Both the position numbers and the translations under genes were made by a program. Source: Clostridia bacterium (GTDB taxonomy: Bacteria; Bacillota; Clostridia; Oscillospirales; QAKW01). Taken from it: a DNA stretch of 50,628 nt. Location of the stretch: the NCBI GenBank assembly GCA_017464525.1, contig JAFTZM010000040.1, positions 1-50,628 of the forward strand. The letters are read 5' to 3'. The notes beneath the pieces are model-generated. The model did not search any database. It had not been told where the DNA came from and worked only from the letters and a program-made list of their open reading frames with translations. Within the stretch, counting starts at the first letter, position 1; every line of letters begins with the position of its first letter. Below, one piece after another: positions 25,791 through 32,992 of this stretch.

Positions 25791-25827
25791 TTTATAATAA
25801 ATACAAATCAATAAAGGAGTAACGAAC

Positions 25828-26613
25828 ATGAGAAAACTGGGGATCAGCATCGGCGGCGACATGGCCGATGATGTGATGCAGAAGATCGATCTTGTAAAAA
25901 ATGCCGGCTTTACCGCCGCCTTCACCGGCGGTAACACCAAGGACATCATGGAGCAAAACACCAAGCTGGTGCAGGCCTCCGGGCTGGAGGTAGACAGTCT
26001 CCATGCCCCCTTCAACGGCATCAACGCCATGTGGGAGGACAGTGAGGCCGGGGCGGATATCTTTGCCCGGCTGATGGACGATATCGACGTCTGCGCCGCC
26101 TTCAACGTACCCAAAACGGTGGTGCACATCAGCTCCGGCTGGAATGCGCCTCAGATGAACGATCTGGGCTTTTCCCGCTACGACAAGCTGGTGGAGCACG
26201 CCGCCCAAAAGGGCGTTTCCATTGCCTTCGAAAACCTGCGGAAGCCCGGTAACCTCGGCGCTCTGATGGAGCGGTACGAGCAGGCTGAAAATGTGGGCTT
26301 CTGCTGGGATGCGGGCCATGAGCTGTGCTATACCCCCCGCTGGGAGTATCTGCCCCTCTACGGCCACCGCACCATCTGCGTGCACCTTCACGATAACATC
26401 GCCGTGCGGGCCGGGGATCTGCATATGCTGCCCTTCGACGGAAAGCGGGATTGGGCCAAGGCGGCCGCCGCTTTGAAGAATTCCGGCTACACCGGGCCTG
26501 TAATGCTGGAGGCCGGCCATGATCTGCGGTTTTACAACGACCTGACCGACGAGGAATATTATGCCCGCGCCTATGCAGCCGCGGCAAAGATCCGGGATTT
26601 GATGGACGAATAG
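25828..26613 (+). CDS. Sugar phosphate isomerase/epimerase family TIM barrel
   Basis: 261 residues of the xylose-isomerase-like/AP-endonuclease-2 superfamily. Probable metal ligands are intact: AFENLRKPG (Glu), FCWDAGHE (Asp and His), VHLHDN (His and Asp) and MLEAGHD (Glu). Such enzymes epimerise or isomerise keto sugars or inosose-like compounds. AAAGGAG precedes the ATG. It stands alone between the exporter terminator and the repeat region; the substrate is unknown. Contrast with the fused barrel at 43878, in which the equivalent ligands are lost. Confidence 0.85.
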   Translation: MRKLGISIGGDMADDVMQKIDLVKNAGFTAAFTGGNTKDIMEQNTKLVQASGLEVDSLHAPFNGINAMWEDSEAGADIFARLMDDIDVCAAFNVPKTVVHISSGWNAPQMNDLGFSRYDKLVEHAAQKGVSIAFENLRKPGNLGALMERYEQAENVGFCWDAGHELCYTPRWEYLPLYGHRTICVHLHDNIAVRAGDLHMLPFDGKRDWAKAAAALKNSGYTGPVMLEAGHDLRFYNDLTDEEYYARAYAAAAKIRDLMDE

Positions 26614-26670
26614 AATGTAAGACTCTCAAAAATGTTTCCGAATTCGTCAACCCGGTCTCGTCGGCATTAT

Positions 26671-26783
26671 CTTCGGGGTCCCCAACAAAACGGGTTTTGT
26701 TGGGGAAAAGGAAAAAGCAATAGAATGAGCGGATTTTTTGCCTTTAGGCAAAATGGAGCGGTTTCTATTGCTTTTGACGCACG
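26671..26783 (+). ncRNA. Structured repeat element, copy B (candidate RNA)
   Basis: Second copy of the element at 19603, in the same orientation: CTTCGGGGTCCCC at the start, GACGCACG at the end. Stem 1 CCCCAACAAAAC (26680-26691) pairs with 26694-26705; stem 3 AAAAGCAATAGAA (26713-26725) pairs perfectly with 26763-26775; stem 2 TTTTGCC/GGCAAAA (26736-26742, 26747-26753). The stem sequences differ from copy A almost everywhere yet pair fully, while GCGGAT and ATGGAGC between the stems are kept. It lies in the 390-base gap between the epimerase and spo0A; the rest of that gap is other repeats. Confidence 0.65.
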
Positions 26784-26798
26784 GTAGAAAGCGGGTTG

Positions 26799-26970
26799 GC
26801 GGATAGCAAAAAAGTTAGATAAAATCCCGCTTCGGCGGGATTTTCCCTTATATTACTCCTTCCACCGCTAACGCGGTTCCCCTCCCTCGATGAGGGAGGC
26901 TTTTGGTTTCTGCTCAGCCTATATTCTTTTCCTTTTTTCTGCGGTCGGGGACTTTTTTGACAGTCTGAAG
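26799..26970 (-). repeat. Composite dispersed repeat, copy 1
   Basis: Read on the minus strand, 26970-26927 gives CTTCAGACTGTC, an A-rich stretch, CCGACCGCAG and AAAAAAGG. After two hairpins (a GAGGGAGG inverted pair at about 26881-26899 and a CCGC/GCGG pair before it) come AAGGGAAAATCCCGC and CGAAGCGGGATTTTAT (26853-26820) and TCCGCC. The same two blocks occur in the same order at 46355-46520 on the plus strand. The block with AAAATCCCGC-TTCG-GCGGGATTTT is a 10-bp hairpin and could terminate transcription. No ORF. Confidence 0.6.
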
Positions 26971-27001
26971 AAAGGACCACGGCATTTTGCCGTGGTCCTT
27001 T
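26971..27001 (-). terminator. Terminator of spo0A
   Basis: A 14-bp perfect stem AAAGGACCACGGCA/TGCCGTGGTCCTTT (26971-26984, 26988-27001), three-base loop, 3 bases beyond the spo0A stop codon on the minus strand. A CTTTCTTC tail follows. Confidence 0.8.
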
Positions 27002-27003
27002 TA

Positions 27004-27780
27004 TCAGCCAGCCATTTTAAGATCCAGCCGGATCCGCTCGGTCAGCATGGAGATAAATTCCCCGTTGGTGGGCTTCCCCTTTGAGCTTTTGACCGTAAAA
27101 CCGAAGATGGCATTCAGAACATCGATATCTCCACGGCCCCAAGCCACCTCGATGGCGTGGCGGATGGCACGCTCGACCCGTGAGGCCGTGGTATTATTAT
27201 TTTTTGCCACAGTAGGGTAAAGATCCTTGGTGATGGCCTTCAGCATATTTTTATCCTCCAGGGAAAGCAGGATGGAATCCCGGATATAATCATAGCCCCG
27301 GATATGGGCCGGTACCCCAACCTCATGCATCAGCTCCGCCACATACCGCTCCAGCTCATAGCGATCATCGTCCCGGGGCTCATTCCCGGTCTTCTTTTTT
27401 TCCAGCACCGCCTTAAAGCGCTCCGCAATGAAATGATAATCCAGCGGCGGGATCAGAAAAAGATCCCCGCCGGCATCCATCACCTGCTGCGCCAGCCGGT
27501 CATTGGACACCTGCGAGACCACCGCAAAGACCGTATTTCGGCGATACCCCACCTGCCGAAGCTCCTCCAGCACATCATAGCTGCTGCGCCCCGGCAAAAA
27601 GCTTTCCATCAGCACCGCATCCGGCTGCAGCTCGGTGATCACCCGCACCGCATCGGTGCCGCTGCGGCAGACTCCTAAAACCTCCATTCCCAACGCGGCA
27701 AACCGCTCCCGGTTCAGCCGGGCCGCCTCCTCATCGCTCTGCAGCAGAACGATGGTCATCTTCTCGTACATTTCTTTCAT
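27004..27780 (-). CDS. spo0A: Sporulation regulator Spo0A with altered receiver domain
   Basis: 258 residues. The C-terminal DNA-binding domain (about 140-250) is an unmistakable Spo0A effector: ELMHEVGVPAHIRGYDYIRD, YPTVAKNNNTTASRVERAIR and HAIEVAWGRGD. The N-terminal receiver (about 8-125) is unusual: the phospho-acceptor Asp (LVLDIIMP in the family) is Glu here (VLMESFLP), the conserved Lys before the final Pro-Phe/Leu-Asp is Pro (LIPPLD for LKPFD), and the switch Thr is Ser. Phosphorelay control in the usual way looks impossible; the Glu might mimic phosphorylation. The start ATG 27780 has AGGAGG 10 bases upstream. spoIVB, often upstream in this class, is absent. Confidence 0.95.
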   Translation of the reverse strand: MKEMYEKMTIVLLQSDEEAARLNRERFAALGMEVLGVCRSGTDAVRVITELQPDAVLMESFLPGRSSYDVLEELRQVGYRRNTVFAVVSQVSNDRLAQQVMDAGGDLFLIPPLDYHFIAERFKAVLEKKKTGNEPRDDDRYELERYVAELMHEVGVPAHIRGYDYIRDSILLSLEDKNMLKAITKDLYPTVAKNNNTTASRVERAIRHAIEVAWGRGDIDVLNAIFGFTVKSSKGKPTNGEFISMLTERIRLDLKMAG

Positions 27781-27891
27781 CTTAAGTATTCCTCCTCAAC
27801 GGCGGGGCTGCTGATGAAGGGCAGCCTGCGCCCGGGGCTTTGTTTTTTCGCCCCTTTTGCCCAAATGATACCAAAATAATCGATTAAAAAA

Positions 27892-27898
27892 TGTCGAA
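27892..27898 (+). promoter_or_regulatory. Candidate 0A box upstream of spo0A
   Basis: TGTCGAA matches the core Spo0A-binding word exactly and sits 112 bases before the spo0A ATG, within its predicted leader. It suggests autoregulation. A 7-mer arises by chance several times in 50 kb, so position is the only support. The rest of 27781-27986 shows no gene; a GC-rich inverted pair (ACCGCC...GGCGGC) lies at about 27926-27962. Confidence 0.35.
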
Positions 27899-27986
27899 AA
27901 CTGTACTAAAATCAAATTATTTTTACCGCCGGCCGGAGAAGGAAACCGAACGGTAGGCGGCGGGAAGCAGCAACCAACCGCAGTAT

Positions 27987-28060
27987 CACTTTTCGTGCTC
28001 ATTATACACATTTCGTGCTCGTTTGTCAAGATAATTCTTGACATTTAAGCACATTTCGTG
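27987..28060. promoter_or_regulatory. Three operator-like sites between spo0A and the S24 repressor
   Basis: CACTTTTCGTG (27987-27997), CACATTTCGTG (28007-28017) and CACATTTCGTG (28050-28060), each with CAC/GTG half-sites. The second lies in the spacer of the leftward promoter directly beside its -10; the third lies in the spacer of the rightward promoter directly beside its -10; the first overlaps the expected leftward start. This is the classical layout of a CI/LexA-type repressor controlling two divergent promoters. Confidence 0.65.
28001..28029 (-). promoter_or_regulatory. Leftward promoter toward spo0A
   Basis: Minus-strand TTGACA (28029..28024), 17-bp spacer, TATAAT (28006..28001): a full consensus. 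The transcript would start near 27994 and run about 214 bases before the spo0A ATG. No small gene was found in that leader. Confidence 0.65.
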
Positions 28061-28066
28061 TAAAAT
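28038..28066 (+). promoter_or_regulatory. Promoter of the S24 repressor and aldo/keto reductase
   Basis: TTGACA (28038-28043), 17-bp spacer, TAAAAT (28061-28066), with an operator-like site filling the 3' part of the spacer. GAGGTG precedes the ATG at 28084, so the leader is only about 10 bases. Confidence 0.7.
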
Positions 28067-28083
28067 AACACAGAGGTGATTTC

Positions 28084-28689
28084 ATGTTATTTTACAAACG
28101 GCTGCGTGCCCTGCGGCAGGAGCAGGGGCTCTCCCAGCAAGGGCTGGCAGACGCGCTGGGCATTTCCAAAAGCAGCATCAATATGTATGAACGGGGGGAG
28201 CGGGAACCTAATTTCACCCTGATCGCCGCCATGGCAGATCATTTTGGGGTGGATACCGATTATCTTTTAGGCCGCTCTGCCCATAAGAATAAAGAGGACC
28301 CCGCCCATCGGATCCCCCTTTTAGGGGAGATCGCCTGCGGGAAACCCATTTTTGCCCATGAAGAGAAGGATCAGTTTGCGGAGCCGGCCGGCATCCGGGC
28401 GGATTTCTGCCTGCGGGCAAAGGGGGACAGTATGATCGGCGCCCGTATCATGGACGGCGATCTGGTCTTTATCCGCCGGCAGCCTATGGTGGAAAACGGT
28501 GAGATCGCTGCGGTGGTCATCGACGATTCTGCCACCCTGAAGCGGGTGCATTTTCATCCGGAGGAGGGGGTGCTCACCCTGATGGCGGAAAATCCCCGCT
28601 ATGCTCCCCTGATCTATGCCGGGGAGGAATTAAGCCGGATCCGCATCTTGGGAAAAGCAGTTGCTTTTCAGAGCAAATTAGGAGATTGA
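28084..28689 (+). CDS. XRE/S24 family repressor (CI/LexA-like, self-cleaving type)
   Basis: 201 residues. The N-terminal helix-turn-helix (about 5-60, LSQQGLADALGISKSSINMYERG) binds DNA; the C-terminal S24 domain has the catalytic Ser in GDSMIGARIMDGD (about 119) and Lys in SATLKRVHF (about 156). A Cys-Gly in GEIACGKP (about 83-84) sits where such repressors cleave themselves, so it may be inactivated by RecA during DNA damage. The preceding promoter region carries three likely operators shared with spo0A. It is followed by the reductase gene one base later. It may be a domesticated phage repressor, but no phage genes are nearby. Confidence 0.87.
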   Translation: MLFYKRLRALRQEQGLSQQGLADALGISKSSINMYERGEREPNFTLIAAMADHFGVDTDYLLGRSAHKNKEDPAHRIPLLGEIACGKPIFAHEEKDQFAEPAGIRADFCLRAKGDSMIGARIMDGDLVFIRRQPMVENGEIAAVVIDDSATLKRVHFHPEEGVLTLMAENPRYAPLIYAGEELSRIRILGKAVAFQSKLGD

Positions 28690-28690
28690 T

Positions 28691-29800
28691 ATGATTTATA
28701 AGGATTTCAAAGGAAAAAAGCTCTTCCTTCTGGGGATGGGCACCATGCGTTTCCCCACCGTTGGCGATGAGGTAGATATGGAAAAGACCGCTGCGCTTAT
28801 CGACCGAGCCATCCGCGGCGGCATCAACTATTTCGATACCGCTTGGGCCTACCACGGCGGCAGATCCGAGCAGGTAATGGGGGAGCTGCTCTCCCGCTAT
28901 CCCCGGGAAAGCTTTTATCTGGCAAGCAAATTCCCCGGCTACGATCAAGCCAATTTCAGCCGGATCGAGGAGATCTTTGAAACCCAGCTGAAAAAATGCA
29001 GGGTGGATCACTTTGATTTTTACCTATTTCACAATGTGAACGAGAGCAACCTGGATCTTTATCTGGAGCCTACCCTTTTCCGCTATCTGCTGGAGCAGAA
29101 AAAGCGGGGGCGGATCCGCCATCTGGGCTTTTCGGTCCACGGGAACAACGAGACCACCCGCCGCTTTTTAGAGGCCTACGGCCATGAACTGGAATTCGGC
29201 CAGATCCAGCTGAATTATCTGGACTGGACCTATCAGCAGGCCAAGGAAAAGCTGGAGCTGCTGGCGGAATTCGGTCTGCCGGTCTGGGTGATGGAGCCGG
29301 TACGGGGCGGCAAGCTGGCCACCCTGAACCCGGCAGATGAGGCAGCCCTGAAAGCCCTGCGTCCGGAGGAAAGCATCCCTTCATGGGCCTTCCGCTTTTT
29401 GCAGAGCCTACCGCAGGTATCGATGATCCTTTCGGGGATGTCGGATCTGGCGCAGCTGGAGGAGAATCTGCAGACCTTCGCCGCCGAAAAGCCCCTGACC
29501 GCTGCCGAATTTGAGGCGGTCATCGCCATCGGCAAGGGAATGATCGACCGGGTGCCCTGCACCGATTGCCGCTACTGCATGGAATACTGCCCCCAAGGGC
29601 TGCCCATCCCCCGCCTTCTGAAGATCTACCGGGAGCAATCCTTCAGCGGAGTCGGCACCATCCAGCCCCGGGCGGTGCACGGCATTGAGGAGGGCAAGCG
29701 CCCCGATGCCTGCCTCGGCTGCGGCGCCTGCGAGGGTGTCTGCCCCCAAAATATCAAAATTTCCGGCATCATGGCGGATTTTCGCCGCCGTTTGGGCTGA
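28691..29800 (+). CDS. Aldo/keto reductase with C-terminal 4Fe-4S domain
   Basis: 369 residues: an AKR barrel (about 1-275) with DTAWAYHGGRSE (Asp/Tyr), the Lys in ASKFPGY and the His in FLFHNV-like FYLFHNVNES, followed by a ferredoxin-like region with CTDCRYCMEYCPQG (about 289-302) and CLGCGACEGVCPQ (about 344-356). This oxidoreductase type is common in anaerobes and couples an NADPH-type barrel to iron-sulphur electron transfer; the substrate is unknown. AGGAG lies 6 bases before the ATG, one base after the repressor stop, so it belongs to the repressor operon and may respond to the same signal. Confidence 0.92.
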   Translation: MIYKDFKGKKLFLLGMGTMRFPTVGDEVDMEKTAALIDRAIRGGINYFDTAWAYHGGRSEQVMGELLSRYPRESFYLASKFPGYDQANFSRIEEIFETQLKKCRVDHFDFYLFHNVNESNLDLYLEPTLFRYLLEQKKRGRIRHLGFSVHGNNETTRRFLEAYGHELEFGQIQLNYLDWTYQQAKEKLELLAEFGLPVWVMEPVRGGKLATLNPADEAALKALRPEESIPSWAFRFLQSLPQVSMILSGMSDLAQLEENLQTFAAEKPLTAAEFEAVIAIGKGMIDRVPCTDCRYCMEYCPQGLPIPRLLKIYREQSFSGVGTIQPRAVHGIEEGKRPDACLGCGACEGVCPQNIKISGIMADFRRRLG

Positions 29801-29826
29801 TTTCGGTGGATTTTTTTCGAATTATA

Positions 29827-29856
29827 TTGACAAATTCTCTGCAGATATGGTAACAT
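29827..29856 (+). promoter_or_regulatory. Promoter of the NhaC-type antiporter
   Basis: TTGACA (29827-29832), 18-bp spacer, TAACAT (29851-29856), 27 bases after the reductase stop. Confidence 0.55.
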
Positions 29857-29893
29857 CTCATTAGATTTGTTTTAAAATTAGGAGGGATCTGTT

Positions 29894-31702
29894 ATGAATT
29901 GGATCTTAAAGAACCGCAAGCTGCTTAGCCGCTGCTTTGCCTTCATCCTGATCGTAGGAATGATGGGCGCGATCAGCTGCTCTGCTGCTGTGGTACTGAA
30001 CAATGCGGATGAATCCGTATCCAGCACCGTTTCAGAGGGCGTTGCAGAGGAAAACTCCACCGAAGGAGTTGTGACCGGCGAGCCGTTAGAGGAGGAAATT
30101 CCTCCTGAGCAGACCGGCGACGAGGAGATTGCTGCAGAAGAGGAAGTCGCTGAATACGCTTCCCGCTTTGAAAGCACCGTTCTTTCCCTGCTCCCCCCGG
30201 TGATCGCCATTGTGCTGGCGCTGATCACCAAGGAGGTTTACTCCTCTCTGTTTGTGGGTATTCTTGCCGGCGGCATTCTCTATTCCATCGGCCAGAACGG
30301 CTTCCAGCCAATCCGGATCGTCGATGCACCGGTGGTAGACGGCATCGTCTCCGCTGTTTCCGGCAGCGCAGGCATCTTTGCCTTCCTGGTATTCCTGGGA
30401 ATCATTGTTGCCATGCTGAATAAGGCCGGCGGCTCCCGTGCCTTCGGCGAATGGGCAGCCAAGCACGTAAAGTCCAAGGTAGGTGCCATGCTGGCCACCT
30501 TTGCCTTCGGCGTGCTGATCTTTATCGATGATTATTTCAACTGCCTGACGGTGGGCGCTGTCATGCGGCCCGTGACCGATAAGGCCCGGGTCTCCCGTTC
30601 CAAGCTGGCTTATCTGATCGACGCCACCGCCGCGCCGGTCTGCATGATCGCCCCCATCTCTTCTTGGGCAGCTGCAGTTGCTTCCTATGCTCCCGAGGGT
30701 CAGGGCATCTCCCTCTTCATTCAGGCCATCCCCTACAACCTGTATTCCCTGATGACCTTCGTGTTTATCATTGCGCTGGCCTTTATGAAGTTTGATTACG
30801 GCCCCATGAAGCTGCATGAAATGAACGCCGCCAAGGGCGATCTCTTCACCAGCGGCAAGCATGAGGGCGAGGATGACGCAGAACTGGGCTCCTCCAAGGG
30901 CAAGGTCATCGATCTGGTTCTGCCGATCCTGATCCTGATTGCAGTTTGCGTATTTGCCCTCTTCTATGTAGGCCGCAGCATGGGCCCCGATTGGGTGTTC
31001 AACTCCGCCAATTATGACGCTTCTATGGGCTTTATCGACGCCTTCTCCAATACGGATGCAACCGTCGGTCTGCCTTGGGGCGGCCTGGTAGCGCTGGTGA
31101 TCATTGCAGTATACTTCGTCTGCCGCCGGCTGCTGACCTTCAAGGAAGCCATGGAGTGTGTACCCAAGGGCTTTATCGCCATGGTACCCGCCATCCTGAT
31201 CCTGACCATGGCCACCTCTCTGAAGAATATGACCGAGCTGCTGGATTCCACCGGCTTTGTTGAGGGCGCTTTGGCCAATGCCAGCCATCTGGCTTCCTTC
31301 CTGCCCGCCATCATCTTCCTGGTGGCCTGCTTCATCTCCTTCTCCACCGGTACCTCTTGGGGCACCTTCGGAATCCTGATCCCCATCGTGCTGGCCATCT
31401 TCCCCATCGGCGATCCCATGGGCGTTATCAGTATGTCTGCCTGCCTGGCAGGTTCTGTCTGCGGCGACCACTGCTCCCCCATCTCCGATACCACCATCAT
31501 GTCCTCGGCAGGTGCTCAGTGCAACCACATCAACCACGTCTCCACCCAGCTGCCCTATGCCATCACTGTAGCCGCCATCTCCTTTGTGGGCTACATCGTT
31601 GCCGGCTTTGTGCAGAATGTATTCGTGGTGCTGGGCGTCTCCATCGTGCTGACCGTCGGTACCCTCTTCGTGATCAAAACGATTACAAAGAAAAAGGCAT
31701 AA
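29894..31702 (+). CDS. NhaC-family Na+/H+ (or amino acid) antiporter with acidic N-terminal region
   Basis: 602 residues with about eleven membrane helices and the family word GDHCSPISDTTIMSSAGAQC (about 523-542), followed by NHVSTQLPYA. NhaC-family carriers exchange Na+ for protons or, in some cases, amino acids. The first 34 residues are a signal-like helix (FAFILIVGMMGAISCSAAVV) and residues about 35-95 are strongly acidic (EEEIPPEQTGDEEIAAEEEV), predicted to lie outside the cell, an unusual addition. AGGAGG precedes the ATG. It may use the Na+ gradient made by the decarboxylase at 0.3-3.9 kb. A terminator follows. Confidence 0.9.
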   Translation: MNWILKNRKLLSRCFAFILIVGMMGAISCSAAVVLNNADESVSSTVSEGVAEENSTEGVVTGEPLEEEIPPEQTGDEEIAAEEEVAEYASRFESTVLSLLPPVIAIVLALITKEVYSSLFVGILAGGILYSIGQNGFQPIRIVDAPVVDGIVSAVSGSAGIFAFLVFLGIIVAMLNKAGGSRAFGEWAAKHVKSKVGAMLATFAFGVLIFIDDYFNCLTVGAVMRPVTDKARVSRSKLAYLIDATAAPVCMIAPISSWAAAVASYAPEGQGISLFIQAIPYNLYSLMTFVFIIALAFMKFDYGPMKLHEMNAAKGDLFTSGKHEGEDDAELGSSKGKVIDLVLPILILIAVCVFALFYVGRSMGPDWVFNSANYDASMGFIDAFSNTDATVGLPWGGLVALVIIAVYFVCRRLLTFKEAMECVPKGFIAMVPAILILTMATSLKNMTELLDSTGFVEGALANASHLASFLPAIIFLVACFISFSTGTSWGTFGILIPIVLAIFPIGDPMGVISMSACLAGSVCGDHCSPISDTTIMSSAGAQCNHINHVSTQLPYAITVAAISFVGYIVAGFVQNVFVVLGVSIVLTVGTLFVIKTITKKKA

Positions 31703-31725
31703 AAACTACAAATTGTAACCAATTT

Positions 31726-31756
31726 AAACGCGCCAAGTACTGCTTGGCGCGTTTTT
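31726..31756 (+). terminator. Terminator of the NhaC-family gene
   Basis: A 12-bp stem AAACGCGCCAAG/CTTGGCGCGTTT (31726-31737, 31743-31754) ending in TTTTT. Confidence 0.85.
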
Positions 31757-31822
31757 GTTACCGTTTTGAAACCAACCCCCGAAAAGTAACAGGATTGTTC
31801 CCAAATTGTAGGAAAAAGTAAT

Positions 31823-31851
31823 TTGACTTCCGCCGGGGAGCGTGCTATGCT
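31823..31851 (+). promoter_or_regulatory. Promoter of the secreted unknown protein
   Basis: TTGACT (31823-31828), 17-bp spacer, TATGCT (31846-31851), then AAAGGGGG just before the ATG at 31874. Confidence 0.55.
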
Positions 31852-31873
31852 GAAAATGAAAGGGGGCATTCAT

Positions 31874-32599
31874 ATGTCTAAGCTTTTGAAATTCATTCTG
31901 GGAGGATGCCTGATCCTCAGCCTTTCTATATTCGGATTTACCCCTGCCACCGATCTGAAGCAAGAGTCCCTGGACCGTGCCGCCGCTTCGGTGGGCTACA
32001 CCCGCGAGGTGGTCAAGACCGCCCTTATGGAATATGAGCGCACCGGCCGGATGGGTACGGTGGCCCACGATGTGCTGCTGCCCACCTCCATGGGCATCAA
32101 GATCCCCAACCTGGATCCCTCCAAGGTCCTCAACGAAACGCCCTTAAGCAGCTACGGCAACCGGGAGGCCTTCTATGAGGCCCTGCGGAGCCACGGCTAC
32201 GACGATCCCGATATGGAGAATATGCCCTACTGGCAATATGAGCAGTTGGAATCCAATTGGCTGCTGGACAGCGAGACCGCCGCTTACTTACTGGCCTCTA
32301 ACCCCGAGCTGGCTGACCGGGATATCTCTCATTGGACCTACGGGGACTACAACCGCTTCAACGACCAGAAGGAGACCGAGATCCTGGCCGCCTGGTTTAC
32401 CGCTGAGCAGCTGGAGGAGCTGGAAGCCCGGGGCATCCGGATCGAGGACACCCGCACCCTGTTGAAGGAATTCCATCAGCCGGAAACCATCCTCGCCCAG
32501 TCCGACGCCACCCTCAAGGCGTTGCTGGAGGATTACTACGAGATCAAGCTGGCCTTCTCCTTGGGCGCCGATTGGCGTGAGTCTGCCAGAATTGCATAA
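31874..32599 (+). CDS. Secreted protein of unknown function
   Basis: 241 residues with an N-terminal signal peptide or anchor (MSKLLKFILGGCLILSLSIF, about 1-24). The mature part is mostly helical and acidic, with Tyr/Trp-rich words (MPYWQYEQLESNWLL, HWTYGDYNRF). No family recognised. I chose ATG 31874 because AAAGGGGG lies 7 bases upstream; the frame is open to 31823 across the promoter. The gene is monocistronic, ending in a strong terminator. Confidence 0.7.
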   Translation: MSKLLKFILGGCLILSLSIFGFTPATDLKQESLDRAAASVGYTREVVKTALMEYERTGRMGTVAHDVLLPTSMGIKIPNLDPSKVLNETPLSSYGNREAFYEALRSHGYDDPDMENMPYWQYEQLESNWLLDSETAAYLLASNPELADRDISHWTYGDYNRFNDQKETEILAAWFTAEQLEELEARGIRIEDTRTLLKEFHQPETILAQSDATLKALLEDYYEIKLAFSLGADWRESARIA

Positions 32600-32604
32600 A
32601 AATC

Positions 32605-32642
32605 AAATGCGATAGAAGTCATGCGCTTCTATCGCATTTTTT
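32605..32642 (+). terminator. Terminator of the secreted protein gene
   Basis: A 14-bp perfect stem AAATGCGATAGAAG/CTTCTATCGCATTT (32605-32618, 32626-32639), loop of 7, T-run at the end. Confidence 0.85.
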
Positions 32643-32646
32643 AAGC

Positions 32647-32712
32647 GTCACATTGTGACACGGATGTGACACGGTGTGACGCTGATGTGACACCCTGTGA
32701 CATTTTTGTGAC
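32647..32712 (+). repeat. Six TGTGAC words phased at 10.5 bp
   Basis: TGTGAC starts at 32654, 32665, 32675, 32686, 32696 and 32707: intervals 11, 10, 11, 10, 11, an average of 10.4 and so one DNA helical turn each. The first is also half of a palindrome, GTCACA-T-TGTGAC (32647-32659). The spacers differ. All words therefore face the same side of the helix, as in iteron or cooperative protein-binding arrays. This begins the 393-base gap between 32600 and 32992, which contains only repeats. Confidence 0.7.
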
Positions 32713-32715
32713 ACA

Positions 32716-32790
32716 GAGTAAGAGTAAGAATAAGAGATAGAAATAGAGAAAGAGTGAGATCAAGAGTAAGAGTTAGATATAGTAAAGGCG
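32716..32790 (+). repeat. Degenerate hexamer tandem repeat (AGAGTA-like)
   Basis: About twelve hexamers beginning AGAGTA, AGAGTA, AGAATA, AGAGAT and later AGAGTA, AGAGTT give a strongly purine-rich strand with six-base periodicity, directly after the TGTGAC array. No coding value seen. Confidence 0.6.
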
Positions 32791-32816
32791 ATTTCCAATC
32801 GCCCGCGCCTAACAAT

Positions 32817-32978
32817 GGCCAATTGAATTGGCCGGCAGACCGAAAAAGAAGAAAGTCAACGCCTCAACCCACAATTCAATTGTGCGAGGTACCCCAATTC
32901 ATTTGGGGTCAAGGTTTCAGCGGCCAATTCAATTGGCACCCTATCGGATTGAAGAAAAACCGGCCAATTCAATTGGCC
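32817..32978 (-). repeat. Three-class palindrome cluster, inverted copy
   Basis: Five 15-17-bp palindromes share a core (AATTGAATT or its complement) but differ in their arms: GGCC class at 32817-32833, 32922-32937 (last base changed) and 32962-32978; CACA class at 32870-32884; CCCC class at 32892-32908. Read on the minus strand, the order GGCC, CCCC, CACA, pyrimidine-rich spacer is that of the plus-strand cluster at 39498-39904. The last palindrome is part of the GH20 terminator. Confidence 0.75.
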
Positions 32979-32984
32979 GGTTTT
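32952..32984 (-). terminator. Terminator of the GH20 gene at 32993, built from a palindrome repeat
   Basis: A perfect 14-bp stem (32956-32969 with 32971-32984) centred on one base, containing the GGCC-class palindrome. On the minus strand it is followed by TTTTTCTTC-like sequence. It lies 9 bases beyond the stop codon. Confidence 0.7.
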
Positions 32985-32992
32985 CGTCTTAA

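Noticed and set aside
27796..28044. 82-codon minus-strand ORF upstream of spo0A
   Set aside because: It begins upstream of the predicted transcription start and spans the operators; the peptide has no protein-like pattern.
28084..29800. Prophage remnant around the S24 repressor
   Set aside because: Only the repressor is phage-like; no integrase, structural gene or attachment-site pair is seen nearby.
32647..32712. CRISPR-like array
   Set aside because: The repeated word is only six bases with 4-5-base spacers, far too short, and no cas genes are present.
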